A DNA stretch of 61,038 nt from CAXBCP01 sp963974055 (GTDB taxonomy: Bacteria > Pseudomonadota > Alphaproteobacteria > MPNO01 > UBA830). This document shows positions 8,996 through 17,973 of the stretch, piece by piece. Every line of letters starts with the position of its first letter. Positions within the stretch are counted from its first letter, which is position 1. The position numbers were made by a program, and so were the translations under genes. The stretch covers positions 1 through 61,038 of the forward strand of contig CAXBCP010000027.1 in the NCBI GenBank assembly GCA_963974055.1. Direction: 5' to 3'. Below the pieces are notes generated by a model. It was not told the origin of the DNA. It saw nothing but the letters and a program-made list of their open reading frames with translations, and did no database searches.

Positions 8996-9044
8996 TGTCT
9001 TATCTGTATCTGCCACCACACAACCGTCCGGATACCCTTGGTTG

Positions 9045-10484
9045 TTAGCGCGCGCCCCGCACGATTTCGATATCGAGTTCCCTGATCTTTTTTCGCAGGG
9101 TGTTGCGGTTAAGCCCAAGTATCTCAGCGGCCTTGATCTGATTGCCACGTGTCGCTTCAAGTGTCATTGCAATCAGAGGACGCTCCATTTCGTGAAGCAC
9201 CCTAGTGTACAGGCCGTTCAACGGCAAAGACTCATCGGTGGTGAAAAACGATCTGTTCAGATGGCGTTCGATCGCCTCCGACATGGTTTCGTTCTCCTCG
9301 CCCAGCTCCGGGCCGTCGAAAACGCCCTCGGACAATTCGTTACTCACCGTTTCCGCGGTAATCGTTTCATCGGCGTAGAGCGCCGCCAGACGCTGAACCA
9401 GGTTTTCGAGCTCGCGGACATTCCCCGACCACGTGTGTTTCAGCAACAGTTCCATTGCCGGCGGTTCCAGGCTTTTGAACGGTAATCCGGTCTCCACGCC
9501 GCGCGCGAAGAAATGTTCGACAAGTTCGGGGATATCCTCGGCCCGTTCGCGGAGCGGCGGCAGACGTACCGGTACGACGTTGAGGCGATAGTAAAGGTCC
9601 TCCCGAAAATGGCCCTGCTTCACCTGCCGCCCGAGATCCCGATGCGTTGCCGCAACGATCCGGACATCCGCCTTGATCGGAACGCGGCCGCCGACCGTCG
9701 TGTATTCCCCGTCCTGAAGCACGCGCAGCAGGCGGGTCTGGGCATCGAGCGGCATATCGCCGATTTCGTCGAGAAACAGTGTACCGCTCTGAGCCTGTTC
9801 GAACCGGCCGACGCCGCGCCCTGTCGCCCCCGTGAAGGCCCCGCGTTCATGCCCGAAAAGCTCCGCTTCGACGAGGTCGCGCGGGATCGCCGCCATATTG
9901 ATGGCGACAAACGGGCCGTTGCGCCGCTTGCCGTAGTCATGCAGGGCCCGGGCCACCAGTTCCTTGCCGGTACCGGATTCGCCGGTGATAAGGACGGTCA
10001 GATCGGTAGCCATCAGCCGCGCCAGAACACGATAGATATTCTGCATGGCCGCGGAACGTCCGATAAGCGGCAGTTGCTCGTCGGGTTTTCCAGGCGCGAT
10101 TTGGCCGCCATCCGTCGGATCCTGCAACGCCCGGTCGACGACGCTGATCAGTTCGCCCAGGTCGAAAGGTTTCGGCAGGTATTCGTATGCGCCGCGCTCG
10201 TTCGCCTTGACCGCAGTCAGAAGCGTGCTCTGGGCGCTCATCACGATGATCTTTATTTCGGGGCGGATTTCCCGAATTCTCGGCACCAGGTCCAGACCGT
10301 TCTCGTCCGGCATTACAACATCGGTAATCACCAGGTCCCCTTCGCCATCGGCGACCCAGGACCACAACGTGCGGGCATTGCCCGTCAAGCGGACCTCGTA
10401 ACCCTGGCGGGTCAGCGCGCGTTCGAGGACCGTACGAATGGCACGGTCGTCATCCGCGACGAGAATTGTCGGTTTGGTTGTCAT
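9045..10484 (-). CDS. ntrC: Nitrogen regulation response regulator NtrC
   Basis: Sigma-54-dependent activator of nitrogen assimilation genes. The 479 residues show a receiver domain (phosphoacceptor D55 in VITDVVMPD), an AAA+ domain with Walker A GESGTGKE (168-175) and an intact GAFTGA sigma-54 contact loop (215-220), and a Fis-type HTH (EILGLNRNTLRKKIREL). The ATG overlaps the ntrB stop by 4 nt (ATGA), so kinase and regulator are translationally coupled. Unlike its paralogue NtrX 2 kb away, it keeps every residue expected for sigma-54 activation. Confidence 0.97.
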   Translation of the reverse strand: MTTKPTILVADDDRAIRTVLERALTRQGYEVRLTGNARTLWSWVADGEGDLVITDVVMPDENGLDLVPRIREIRPEIKIIVMSAQSTLLTAVKANERGAYEYLPKPFDLGELISVVDRALQDPTDGGQIAPGKPDEQLPLIGRSAAMQNIYRVLARLMATDLTVLITGESGTGKELVARALHDYGKRRNGPFVAINMAAIPRDLVEAELFGHERGAFTGATGRGVGRFEQAQSGTLFLDEIGDMPLDAQTRLLRVLQDGEYTTVGGRVPIKADVRIVAATHRDLGRQVKQGHFREDLYYRLNVVPVRLPPLRERAEDIPELVEHFFARGVETGLPFKSLEPPAMELLLKHTWSGNVRELENLVQRLAALYADETITAETVSNELSEGVFDGPELGEENETMSEAIERHLNRSFFTTDESLPLNGLYTRVLHEMERPLIAMTLEATRGNQIKAAEILGLNRNTLRKKIRELDIEIVRGAR

Positions 10485-11626
10485 GTGCTGGGGAGCTCCT
10501 CGGAATCCCGGTCCCGATAGTGTTTTTCCGTATGTACCGGCAGTCTCAGCCTGAAAGTGGTTCCCTGCTCGCCGGTCTCGAATTCGACAATGCCGCCATG
10601 GTCCCCGACCACCTTCGCAACCAGCGCCAGGCCGAGCCCGGAGCCGTTTGCCTTGGATGTCACAAAGGGGTCGAACAGATTGGACGCGACGTCGGGGGGA
10701 ATTCCCGGACCGTTATCCGAAACCGTCACGATCAGGGGCAGTTGGACGCGGCTGGTGCCGCCCGGCAGCGCCAGCCGGATACCCTGCTGGTAGCCAGTGC
10801 GCATCGTGATCGTCCCGTCATTGCCGGGGACTGCCTCGCAGGCATTTTTGACGATATTCAAAAACACCTGGATCAACTGGTCGGCGTTTCCGTAGACCGG
10901 CGGTAGCGACGGGTCGTATTCCTCAACGAATTTCACGTGGCGGCCAAATCCGGCCTGCGCTACGCGGCGCACGCGCTCCAGCACTAGGTGGATATTCACC
11001 GCGCTTCGATTGATCTCCCCGTCGGAAAACAGCCCCATCCGGTCCACCAGATCGCAGATGCGGTCGGTTTCCTCGCAGATCAACCGGGTGAGCCCGAGAT
11101 CGTCCTCTTCGCTGAGAGCGGATTCCAGCAATTGCGCCGCGCCGCGGATACCGGAAAGCGGGTTCTTGACTTCATGCGCCAGGAGTTCGGCAAGCCCGGT
11201 TACCGAACGCGCGGCATTCCGATGTGCAATCTGATTGTTGATTCGTCTGGCAATGGACTGTTCGTGCAGCGAAACGACCGTCATCAGCGAGCCGTCCGAC
11301 AGCGGCGCCGCCGTGATCGCCAGGTTTCGCGAGCGGTTGGGCGGGTATGTAAGGGATACATCGTATTCGGCGACGCTGGTCTGACCGTGGGATGCCTGCG
11401 CTATGAGGGAAAACAGGGGGCTGTGCGACGGCAGGAATTCATCCAGACGGCGGCCGCGCAGACCGCTCGCACCGTGTTCGAAAAACTGTTCGGCGGCACC
11501 GTTCAGAAAATGAATACGGTTTTCTTCATCGACCACAAGCACCACGAACGGCAACGCGGCCAGAACGTTGAACGGGTCGAAATCATCCCGGATTCCCGGT
11601 TCGCTGAAAGCCGTTACCTGCATCAT
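10481..11626 (-). CDS. ntrB: Nitrogen sensor histidine kinase NtrB (GlnL)
   Basis: Soluble kinase/phosphatase for NtrC, controlled by PII in known systems. The 381 residues contain an N-terminal PAS domain (about 15-125), the phosphoacceptor H151 in LLAHEVKNPLSGIRG and a HATPase domain with NGPGIP and GSGLGLALV motifs. No membrane segment is present. The ATG at 11626 gives a 4-nt ATGA overlap with dusB; a second ATG follows immediately and another lies 18 nt upstream. The dusB-ntrB-ntrC order is the standard nifR3-ntrBC operon. Confidence 0.96.
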   Translation of the reverse strand: MMQVTAFSEPGIRDDFDPFNVLAALPFVVLVVDEENRIHFLNGAAEQFFEHGASGLRGRRLDEFLPSHSPLFSLIAQASHGQTSVAEYDVSLTYPPNRSRNLAITAAPLSDGSLMTVVSLHEQSIARRINNQIAHRNAARSVTGLAELLAHEVKNPLSGIRGAAQLLESALSEEDDLGLTRLICEETDRICDLVDRMGLFSDGEINRSAVNIHLVLERVRRVAQAGFGRHVKFVEEYDPSLPPVYGNADQLIQVFLNIVKNACEAVPGNDGTITMRTGYQQGIRLALPGGTSRVQLPLIVTVSDNGPGIPPDVASNLFDPFVTSKANGSGLGLALVAKVVGDHGGIVEFETGEQGTTFRLRLPVHTEKHYRDRDSEELPST

Positions 11627-12609
11627 GTGCTTGCCGGCACCCATTCGCCGTCGAAAAACCCGGAGATTTCCGACATCACATGAGGTGCGCTGTCCATACT
11701 ATTGATTTTATTTCTGAATTCGGCAGAAAATTTCCGCCCCCGGCTGTACCAGGCGATATGTTTACGGGCCATTCGCAACCCGGCGTAAATGCCGAAATGC
11801 GAGAGCATTTCGCCGACATGCTCGCGCACGATATCTCCCTGTTCGGACAGCGCCGGCGCTGCCCGCCGCTCGCCCGTCGCGAGATAATGCATGATCTGAC
11901 CCAGAAACCACGGTCGACCGGTCGCCCCGCGACCGATCATCACCCCCGCCGCACCTGACTGGGCAAGCGCGGTATCGACATCGTCGAACGACAGTATGTC
12001 GCCGTTGACGATCACCGGAATATCGACCGCCTCGGTGACGTTGCGAATAAACTTCCAGTCGGCCGTCCCGTTATACATCTGGCATCGCGTGCGTCCGTGG
12101 ACGGTCAGCATCCTGATGCCGGCATTCTCGGCGATTTTTGCGAGTTCGGGGGCATTCAGGCTGTCGTCGTCCCACCCTTTTCGCATTTTCAGGGTGACCG
12201 GCAGGTTCACCGCCTCGACCGTCGCCTCGATAATCCGTTTTGCATGATCGAGATCGCGCATCAGCGCCGACCCCGACTGCTTGTTGACCACCTTCTTTAC
12301 GGGGCAGCCCATGTTGATGTCGATGATCGCCGCGCCGCGGTCTTCGTTCATCCGCGCCGCTTCGGCCATCAGTCCGGGTTCGTATCCGGCAAGCTGAACC
12401 GCCATGGGCTGTTCGTCGGCGCAGTTGGTAATCATCTTCATGGTCTTGCCGTTGGCGTTGACCATGGCCTGGCTTGCGATCATTTCCGAGACCACAAGTC
12501 CGGCGCCCCAACGCTTCACCAGACGCCGGAACGGCAGATCCGAAACGCCGGACATCGGTGCAAGGATCACCGGTGCGGTAAGTTCGACGGGACCGATTTT
12601 GATGGTCAT
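11623..12609 (-). CDS. dusB: tRNA dihydrouridine synthase DusB (NifR3)
   Basis: FMN enzyme that reduces uridine in the tRNA D-loop. The 328 residues form a TIM barrel with ILAPMSGVSDLPFR near the N-terminus, the catalytic cysteine in INMGCPVKKV (about residue 101), the LTVHGRTR segment and the FMN-phosphate GVMIGRGATGRPW segment. It heads the nifR3-ntrBC operon. The 82-nt gap upstream (12610-12691) holds a possible promoter on the minus strand (TTGATT-N17-TAAGTT) flanked by TGCACC and TGTGCA half-sites resembling NtrC arms, but these are spaced too widely for a canonical site. Confidence 0.96.
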   Translation of the reverse strand: MTIKIGPVELTAPVILAPMSGVSDLPFRRLVKRWGAGLVVSEMIASQAMVNANGKTMKMITNCADEQPMAVQLAGYEPGLMAEAARMNEDRGAAIIDINMGCPVKKVVNKQSGSALMRDLDHAKRIIEATVEAVNLPVTLKMRKGWDDDSLNAPELAKIAENAGIRMLTVHGRTRCQMYNGTADWKFIRNVTEAVDIPVIVNGDILSFDDVDTALAQSGAAGVMIGRGATGRPWFLGQIMHYLATGERRAAPALSEQGDIVREHVGEMLSHFGIYAGLRMARKHIAWYSRGRKFSAEFRNKINSMDSAPHVMSEISGFFDGEWVPAST

Positions 12610-12691
12610 TTTTTAGGCAACCTACACAGCGTGATTAAAAGAAGGGCAGAACTTAATGCTGCACCGCAATAAAATCAATCTTTCTGTGCAA

Positions 12692-13501
12692 CTAGGTTAA
12701 CACGACATCCGTCACGAATTTTACGCCCGGATAGGCAAGCGTGATCAACAGATAAGCAACCAGGAAATAACGCGCCGCGCGCTGCCCGCGGATGCCGGTG
12801 CGGATATGCACGGCGAGCAGACCGAGGATAGTCACGAAGGTCAGAACCGAAAAGGCGATCTTGTGGGAAAATTCGATCAAGTGACCGGACTCGAAATACT
12901 GGGCCGCCATCCCGCTGACGAGCCCGCACCCAAGAATCGTCGCCCCGGCCGCCAGCAGCCAGACCTGTATGCGTTCGCCATCCGCAACCGATGGCAGAAT
13001 GCGCGTCAGCCTGCCCGGCCGCTTCAGTTTAAGTGCGCGTTCCTGCAGGATCACGGCGAGCCCCGCGATAGCCCCGATGGTCAGCAACCCGTAGGTCAGG
13101 ACGGAAATGCCGATGTGGAACCGGACCCACGCGGACGGCGCCGCAACGCTCAGCGGGACCTCCGGCTGGTGCAGCCAGACCGTCGCGAGCGCGCCGATCA
13201 CTACCAGATAGGGAAGCAGAAGCGGCGCGAGGCGCCAGACATCGCGCATCGCCGCCGCAAGACACATGAACAGTCCGAGGCTTGCCGTGACCGTAATCCA
13301 GAGCGCCGATGCCAGCCCGGTTCGCCAGCCTTCCCCGAAAGATATCCATATCCAGACCGCCGGCCCGGAAACCGCCACCGCCAGCAGAAGCCAGAAAACC
13401 GCATCGCGGGCGGGATCGCGCCGAAACGGCAGCAGCGCGGCCGGTACAAGAGCGGCAACGGCCGAGAGGGAAAGCGTCAGGGTGTTTATCATCCCGCGCA
13501 T
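12692..13501 (-). CDS. CcsA/YpjD-like cytochrome c assembly family membrane protein
   Basis: Integral membrane protein of 269 residues with about eight hydrophobic helices. The HIGISVLTYGLLTIGAI stretch near residue 148, followed by ILQERALKLKR, and the late EFSHKIAFSVLTFV histidine resemble the heme-handling CcsA/CcmC fold as found in the single-gene YpjD branch. No cytochrome c maturation genes are nearby, so a role in cytochrome assembly is family-level inference only. It lies between ispDF (divergent, 142-nt gap) and dusB in the same direction as the latter. Confidence 0.8.
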   Translation of the reverse strand: MRGMINTLTLSLSAVAALVPAALLPFRRDPARDAVFWLLLAVAVSGPAVWIWISFGEGWRTGLASALWITVTASLGLFMCLAAAMRDVWRLAPLLLPYLVVIGALATVWLHQPEVPLSVAAPSAWVRFHIGISVLTYGLLTIGAIAGLAVILQERALKLKRPGRLTRILPSVADGERIQVWLLAAGATILGCGLVSGMAAQYFESGHLIEFSHKIAFSVLTFVTILGLLAVHIRTGIRGQRAARYFLVAYLLITLAYPGVKFVTDVVLT

Positions 13502-13643
13502 ACTAGCATCCGAAGCCGCCGGACGAAGCGCCGTATTTCAGGGAACACCGAAATTTCCCGTTTATCGCGGCACGCGTTCGCGGGGTGTTGGCGCATCGGG
13601 CGGATTCGCCTAGTTTGCAGTCCTGAAAAAGGAATCCTGATCG

Positions 13644-14792
13644 ATGGCCCGCTGTGCCGTTCTTATCCTTGCCGGGGGCTCCGGCTCCCGCGTCGGGTCG
13701 GATATCCCGAAACAGTACCTGCCGCTGGGCGGCAGCCCCGTAATCCTGAGGACCGTAACCGCATTTCTCACCCACCCGTCGGTCGACAGCGTTCGCGTGG
13801 TCATCGGTCCGGACGATCTCGCCCGGTACAGCAGTGCATTATCCGCGGCGTCTCTGCCGGCCCCGGTCACCGGCGGCGCCTCGCGCCAGGAATCCGGTCT
13901 CCACGGGCTGGAGGCCCTCGAAGAAGATGCCCCTGATTACGTTCTGATCCACGATGCCGCCCGCCCCTTTGTCGACCGTGCGACAATCGATCGTGTCATC
14001 TCGGCGCTTGAGAGCCATAGCGCCGTGCTGCCAGCCGTCCCCGTGGCGGATACGCTCAAGCGCGGCGGTGCAGTGGTCGAAGCGACCGTGGACCGTCAGG
14101 ATTTGTGGCGGGCGCAAACCCCGCAGGGATTCCGGTTCGCCGAAATACTGGCAGCGCACCGGAACGCCGTCGGGCTGGAACTGACGGACGATACGGCCGT
14201 CGCCGAACACGCGGGAATGGCGGTCGCCCTTGTTCCGGGCAACGAGGATAATTTTAAAATCACCACGCGCGAGGATCTCGACCGTGCGGAAAGGATATGC
14301 GGACGAATGACAGGCGAGACGCGAATTGGAACCGGCTTCGACGTACACGCCTTCGGCGACGGCGACAGGGTGATCCTGTGCGGCATTGAAATAGCGCATC
14401 ACCGGGGGCTCGAAGGACATTCGGACGCCGACGTTGCGCTCCATGCGATCACCGACGCGCTGCTCGGCGCCATCGCCGAGGGCGATATCGGATCGCACTT
14501 TCCGCCGTCCGACCCGCAATGGCGCGGGGTCGCATCGCATGTGTTTCTCGAACACGCGGCCGGGCTGATCGCGGACCGGGACGGAACGATCGGAAATATC
14601 GACCTTACAATTATCTGCGAAGCGCCCAAGATCGGGCCGCATCGCGATGCCATGCGCACATCCCTGGCAGAAATTCTGGCGATCGATATCGCCCGTATCA
14701 GCGTCAAGGCGACGACCACCGAAAAGCTGGGCTTCACCGGGCGCAGCGAAGGGATTGCCGCGCAGGCCGCCGTCACCGTTCGTCTGCCCTGA
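13644..14792 (+). CDS. ispDF: Bifunctional IspD/IspF of the MEP isoprenoid pathway
   Basis: Fusion of two non-consecutive MEP steps. Residues 1-220 are IspD (CTP transfer to MEP): nucleotide loop LILAGGSGSRVGSDIPKQY, VLIHDAARPFV, and the TPQGF motif. From residue 222, MTGETRIGTGFDVHAFGDG begins IspF (cyclodiphosphate synthase), with metal ligands in the FDVHAF and EGHSDADVALHA motifs. The junction retains an internal ATG at 14307. Fused IspDF is common in alphaproteobacteria. An AAGGA sits about 11 nt before the ATG. It leads the ispDF-pgpA-cinA-DUF429 operon. Confidence 0.96.
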   Translation: MARCAVLILAGGSGSRVGSDIPKQYLPLGGSPVILRTVTAFLTHPSVDSVRVVIGPDDLARYSSALSAASLPAPVTGGASRQESGLHGLEALEEDAPDYVLIHDAARPFVDRATIDRVISALESHSAVLPAVPVADTLKRGGAVVEATVDRQDLWRAQTPQGFRFAEILAAHRNAVGLELTDDTAVAEHAGMAVALVPGNEDNFKITTREDLDRAERICGRMTGETRIGTGFDVHAFGDGDRVILCGIEIAHHRGLEGHSDADVALHAITDALLGAIAEGDIGSHFPPSDPQWRGVASHVFLEHAAGLIADRDGTIGNIDLTIICEAPKIGPHRDAMRTSLAEILAIDIARISVKATTTEKLGFTGRSEGIAAQAAVTVRLP

Positions 14793-14795
14793 CAT

Positions 14796-15287
14796 ATGCG
14801 GTTCGGGAAACTCCCTGCAGGTCTCTCGCCGTGGCACCCGGCGACGATAGCGGCGACCTGGGGATGGTCGGGGCTGCTGCCCGGCGCGCCCGGCACCTGG
14901 GGGTCGCTGTTTACCCTGCCCTTCGCATGGGTGATCGCCGCGGCATGGGGGCCACCTGCACTGTTTGCCGCCGCCGCCGCCGCCTTCCTCGTCGGTCTAT
15001 GGGCGTCCGGCCGCTACCTGCGGAATTCCGCAAGCAAGGACCCCGGCACCATCGTGATCGACGAGACCGCGGGCCAGTTCCTGGCGCTTGCCCTGGTCCC
15101 GGTCGATTTATGGTGGTACCTCGCCGGCTTCGTCCTGTTTCGGGCCGCCGACATCTTCAAACCCTGGCCGGCATCCTGGGCCGACCGGGCGCTTCCCGGC
15201 GCGTTCGGGGTCATGACGGACGATATCTTTGCCGGCGCCTATGCGCTTGCCGTACTCTATGCGGCACAGATGCTGATCGCGGGATGA
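14796..15287 (+). CDS. pgpA: Phosphatidylglycerophosphatase A
   Basis: Membrane enzyme that dephosphorylates phosphatidylglycerophosphate to phosphatidylglycerol. The 163 residues have the family opening (GLLPGAPGTWGSL), the conserved DPGTIVIDETAGQFLAL motif near residues 82-98, and three to four hydrophobic segments. FRAADIFKPWPASWAD and the MTDDIFAGAYA tail are also typical. It starts 3 nt after ispDF and ends 1 nt before cinA, so it is co-transcribed with both. Confidence 0.93.
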   Translation: MRFGKLPAGLSPWHPATIAATWGWSGLLPGAPGTWGSLFTLPFAWVIAAAWGPPALFAAAAAAFLVGLWASGRYLRNSASKDPGTIVIDETAGQFLALALVPVDLWWYLAGFVLFRAADIFKPWPASWADRALPGAFGVMTDDIFAGAYALAVLYAAQMLIAG

Positions 15288-15288
15288 C

Positions 15289-15771
15289 ATGATAGACAAA
15301 GACGTATTTCAAAAGGCCGAAAACCTGCTCCAGACCTGCCGCGATGCGGGACTGACCGTCGCCACGGTCGAATCCTGTACCGGCGGGCTCGTCGCGGGAT
15401 CGCTGACCGAAGTCGCCGGCTCGTCCGATGTCGTCGAGCGCGGATTCGTAACCTATACCAACGAGGCAAAAAACGAACTTGTCGGCGTACCGATGGAGTT
15501 GTTCGAACAGGTCGGCGCCGTCAGCGAAGAAGTCGCGCGCGCCATGGCCGCCGGCGGACTGGCGCAGTCCAGGGCCGATATCGCTGTGGGAATTACCGGT
15601 GTCGCCGGACCCGGCCAGAGCGAAAACAAGCCTGCGGGTCTCGTCCACATCTGCGCGGCGCGCAAGGGCGGCGATACGATTCACGAACGCTGCATGTTCG
15701 ACGGCGACCGTTCGGCGGTCCGCAAGGCTTCGATCCTGAAAGCGTTCGCGCTTATCGAATCCCTGGTCTGA
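15289..15771 (+). CDS. CinA family nicotinamide-nucleotide amidohydrolase (PncC-type)
   Basis: Stand-alone CinA C-terminal domain of 160 residues. Characterised members deamidate nicotinamide mononucleotide for NAD recycling. ATVESCTGGLVAGSLTEVAG (about residues 24-43) and the ITGVAGPGQSENKPAGLVHI segment (about 102-121) are the family signatures. There is no N-terminal MoaB-like domain, so this is the short PncC form rather than full CinA. pgpA-cinA adjacency is frequent in alphaproteobacteria. Confidence 0.93.
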   Translation: MIDKDVFQKAENLLQTCRDAGLTVATVESCTGGLVAGSLTEVAGSSDVVERGFVTYTNEAKNELVGVPMELFEQVGAVSEEVARAMAAGGLAQSRADIAVGITGVAGPGQSENKPAGLVHICAARKGGDTIHERCMFDGDRSAVRKASILKAFALIESLV

Positions 15772-15777
15772 TCCGCG

Positions 15778-16578
15778 ATGAGCCTGTGCACACGGGTCGC
15801 CGGGGTCGATTTTTCCGGCGCGCGCGATGCCGGCAATAATATCTGGATCGCCGCCGGCGACGTCACTCCTGCCGGGGTCCGGATCGACAGTCTGCACCGC
15901 GCCGCGGACCTGCCCGGCGGCGCCAGGGAATTTGCTCCGGCATTGGAAGCGCTTGTCGCCCATGTGGCGACGCTCGCCGACCATATCGTGGGATTCGACT
16001 TTCCCTTCAGCCTGCCCGCAGAACTGATCGACCAGGCGAGCTGGCGTTCCTTCGTCCGCTCTTTCGCCACGGAATTCGACACCCCGGAGCGGTTTCGCGA
16101 TCGCTGCCGCGCAATCACGGGCGGCCGGGAGCTGAAAAGAAAATGCGACACCGAGGCCCGCGTGCCGTGGTGCGCCTACAACCTGCGGCTCTACCGGCAG
16201 ACGTGGTCGGGCATCCGCCATGTACTCCACCCCCTCGTGGCGGAGAACCGCGCCCGGGTGATCCCGATGCAGACCGAACAGCCGGGGAAGCCGACCATTG
16301 CGGAAATATGCCCGGCATCCCTGCTCAAACACGAAGACCTGTACAAGCCTTACAAGGGGTCAGGGGCGACACTCCGGGCGTCCCGGGAAACTATTCTGCG
16401 GTCGGTGACACGCCGCAAAATGCTGTTGCCGATCCGCGGCAATCTGCGCCGGACGATTCTCGATAATCCGGGCGGAGATGCGCTCGACGCCGTTCTATCG
16501 GCTCTTGCCGTCGCCCGGATAGAGACACCCCTGCCCCGGGACAAATACGACCGGATCGAATCCCGCGTGTATTTTTAG
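15778..16578 (+). CDS. DUF429 domain protein, function unknown
   Basis: A 266-residue protein that opens with VAGVDFSGARDAGNNIWIAAG and contains IVGFDFPFSLP (about residues 63-73), the conserved acidic strand motifs of DUF429. That family is predicted to have an RNase H-like fold, and IDNPGGDALDAVLSALAVA near the C-terminus (about 226-243) would supply a third acidic position. No biochemical role is established that I can name. It follows cinA by 6 nt, so it is probably in the ispDF operon, and its stop overlaps the convergent coq10 stop by 4 nt. Confidence 0.75.
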   Translation: MSLCTRVAGVDFSGARDAGNNIWIAAGDVTPAGVRIDSLHRAADLPGGAREFAPALEALVAHVATLADHIVGFDFPFSLPAELIDQASWRSFVRSFATEFDTPERFRDRCRAITGGRELKRKCDTEARVPWCAYNLRLYRQTWSGIRHVLHPLVAENRARVIPMQTEQPGKPTIAEICPASLLKHEDLYKPYKGSGATLRASRETILRSVTRRKMLLPIRGNLRRTILDNPGGDALDAVLSALAVARIETPLPRDKYDRIESRVYF

Positions 16579-17003
16579 CCGAACCGCTCCACCGCCCGTT
16601 TCTCAAACGCCCGGACCATCCGGCGGACGGCCTCGTGGAACAGCGGTTCCATCACCTTGCGCAACAGGCGTGAGCGGAATTCGAAATCGATAAAAAAGTC
16701 GATCTCGCAGCCGCCGTCCTTTTCGATGAACAGCCAGCGGTTTTCAAGATATTTGAACGGACCGTCCAGGTATTCGACATCGATCCGGCTTTTCGGGGTC
16801 AGCGTGACCCGGGAGGTGAATTTTTCCCGCAGCATCTTGAAGCCGACGATCATGTCGGCGCGGATCACATTGTCTTCGCGGCTTTTGACACGCAGCCCGA
16901 TACACCAGGGCAGGAAATTCGGGTAATCCTCGACGTCGGAGACAAGTTCGAACAACTGGTCCGGCGTCTGGGGCAGGTATCGCGTTTCGTGATGTGTCGG
17001 CAT
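16575..17003 (-). CDS. Coenzyme Q-binding protein COQ10-like (SRPBCC / RatA family)
   Basis: Small START-fold protein. With the ATG at 17003 it is 142 residues: MPTHHETRYLPQTPDQLFEL, then VEDYPNFLPWCIG (about residues 25-37) and the long C-terminal helix FHEAVRRMVRAFEKRAV. These are typical of the COQ10/RatA group that binds quinones or other hydrophobic ligands. A longer frame to 17081 overlaps lipA and lacks family resemblance in its first 26 residues, so it was not used. lipA followed by this gene is the standard alphaproteobacterial arrangement. Confidence 0.9.
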   Translation of the reverse strand: MPTHHETRYLPQTPDQLFELVSDVEDYPNFLPWCIGLRVKSREDNVIRADMIVGFKMLREKFTSRVTLTPKSRIDVEYLDGPFKYLENRWLFIEKDGGCEIDFFIDFEFRSRLLRKVMEPLFHEAVRRMVRAFEKRAVERFG

Positions 17004-17019
17004 TCGGTGAAAGCGGCTT

Positions 17020-17970
17020 CTATTCCGCCGCCAGTTTTGCCTCGCGCGCGGCGCGCATTTCCGCGAAATCGCTGTCGGCATGATAGGACGAGCGCGTCAG
17101 CGGCGACGAAGCGACCATCAGGAAGCCCTTTCCGTAGGCCGCTTTTTTATAGGCCTCGAACTCGTCCGGCGTCACGAAACGGTCGATGGCATGATGTTTC
17201 ACCGTCGGCTGAAGATACTGGCCGATCGTCAGGAAATCGACATCGGCGGCGCGCAGGTCGTCCATCACCTGCAAAACCTCTTCGCGGCCTTCGCCGAGCC
17301 CGGCCATCAGACCTGACTTGGTGAAAATCGTCGGGTCGAGCTGCTTTACCCGGTCCAACAGGCTGAGAGAGGCGAAATACCGCGCGCCCGGGCGCACCGT
17401 CGTATACAGCCGCGGCACCGTTTCCAGATTGTGATTGAAGACGTCGGGCCGGGCCGCGACAACGGTCTCGATCGCCCCCGGTTTTTTCTGGAAATCCGGC
17501 GTCAGGATTTCGATGGTCGTGTCCGGTGAATTTTCGCGGATGCGGCGGATAACTTCGGCGAAATGAGCCGCCCCGCCATCGGCCAGATCGTCGCGGTCGA
17601 CCGAGGTAATCACTACATGGGCAAGCCCCAGTTCGGCCACCGCCACGGCAACATGTTCCGGTTCCAGCGCGTCGAGCTTGTTCGGCATGCCGGTCGTGAT
17701 GTTGCAGAACGCGCAGGCCCGCGTGCAGATTTCGCCCATGATCATCATGGTCGCGTGCTTCTGCGCCCAGCATTCGCCGATATTCGGACAGGCCGCTTCC
17801 TCGCACACCGTCACCAGGTTCAGCTTCCGCATCAGGTCGCGGGTTTCCTGGTAGACCGGCGATGTCGGCGCCTTTACGCGGATCCAGGGCGGCTTGCGCT
17901 GGATCGGGTTATCGGGCCGGTGCGCCTTTTCGGGATGACGCGGGCGCCTGGTTTCTGCGGGACTGTCCAT
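17020..17970 (-). CDS. lipA: Lipoyl synthase LipA
   Basis: Radical-SAM enzyme that inserts two sulfurs into protein-bound octanoate, making the lipoyl cofactor of PDH E2 and the E1-beta lipoyl domain encoded just upstream. The 316 residues carry the auxiliary-cluster cysteines C56, C61 and C67 in VCEEAACPNIGECW, the radical-SAM triad C82, C86 and C89 in EICTRACAFC, and the C-terminal RSSYHAD motif whose serine ligates the auxiliary cluster. It begins 3 nt after lpdA and supports lipoylation of the complex in the same locus. Confidence 0.98.
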   Translation of the reverse strand: MDSPAETRRPRHPEKAHRPDNPIQRKPPWIRVKAPTSPVYQETRDLMRKLNLVTVCEEAACPNIGECWAQKHATMMIMGEICTRACAFCNITTGMPNKLDALEPEHVAVAVAELGLAHVVITSVDRDDLADGGAAHFAEVIRRIRENSPDTTIEILTPDFQKKPGAIETVVAARPDVFNHNLETVPRLYTTVRPGARYFASLSLLDRVKQLDPTIFTKSGLMAGLGEGREEVLQVMDDLRAADVDFLTIGQYLQPTVKHHAIDRFVTPDEFEAYKKAAYGKGFLMVASSPLTRSSYHADSDFAEMRAAREAKLAAE

Positions 17971-17973
17971 GAT

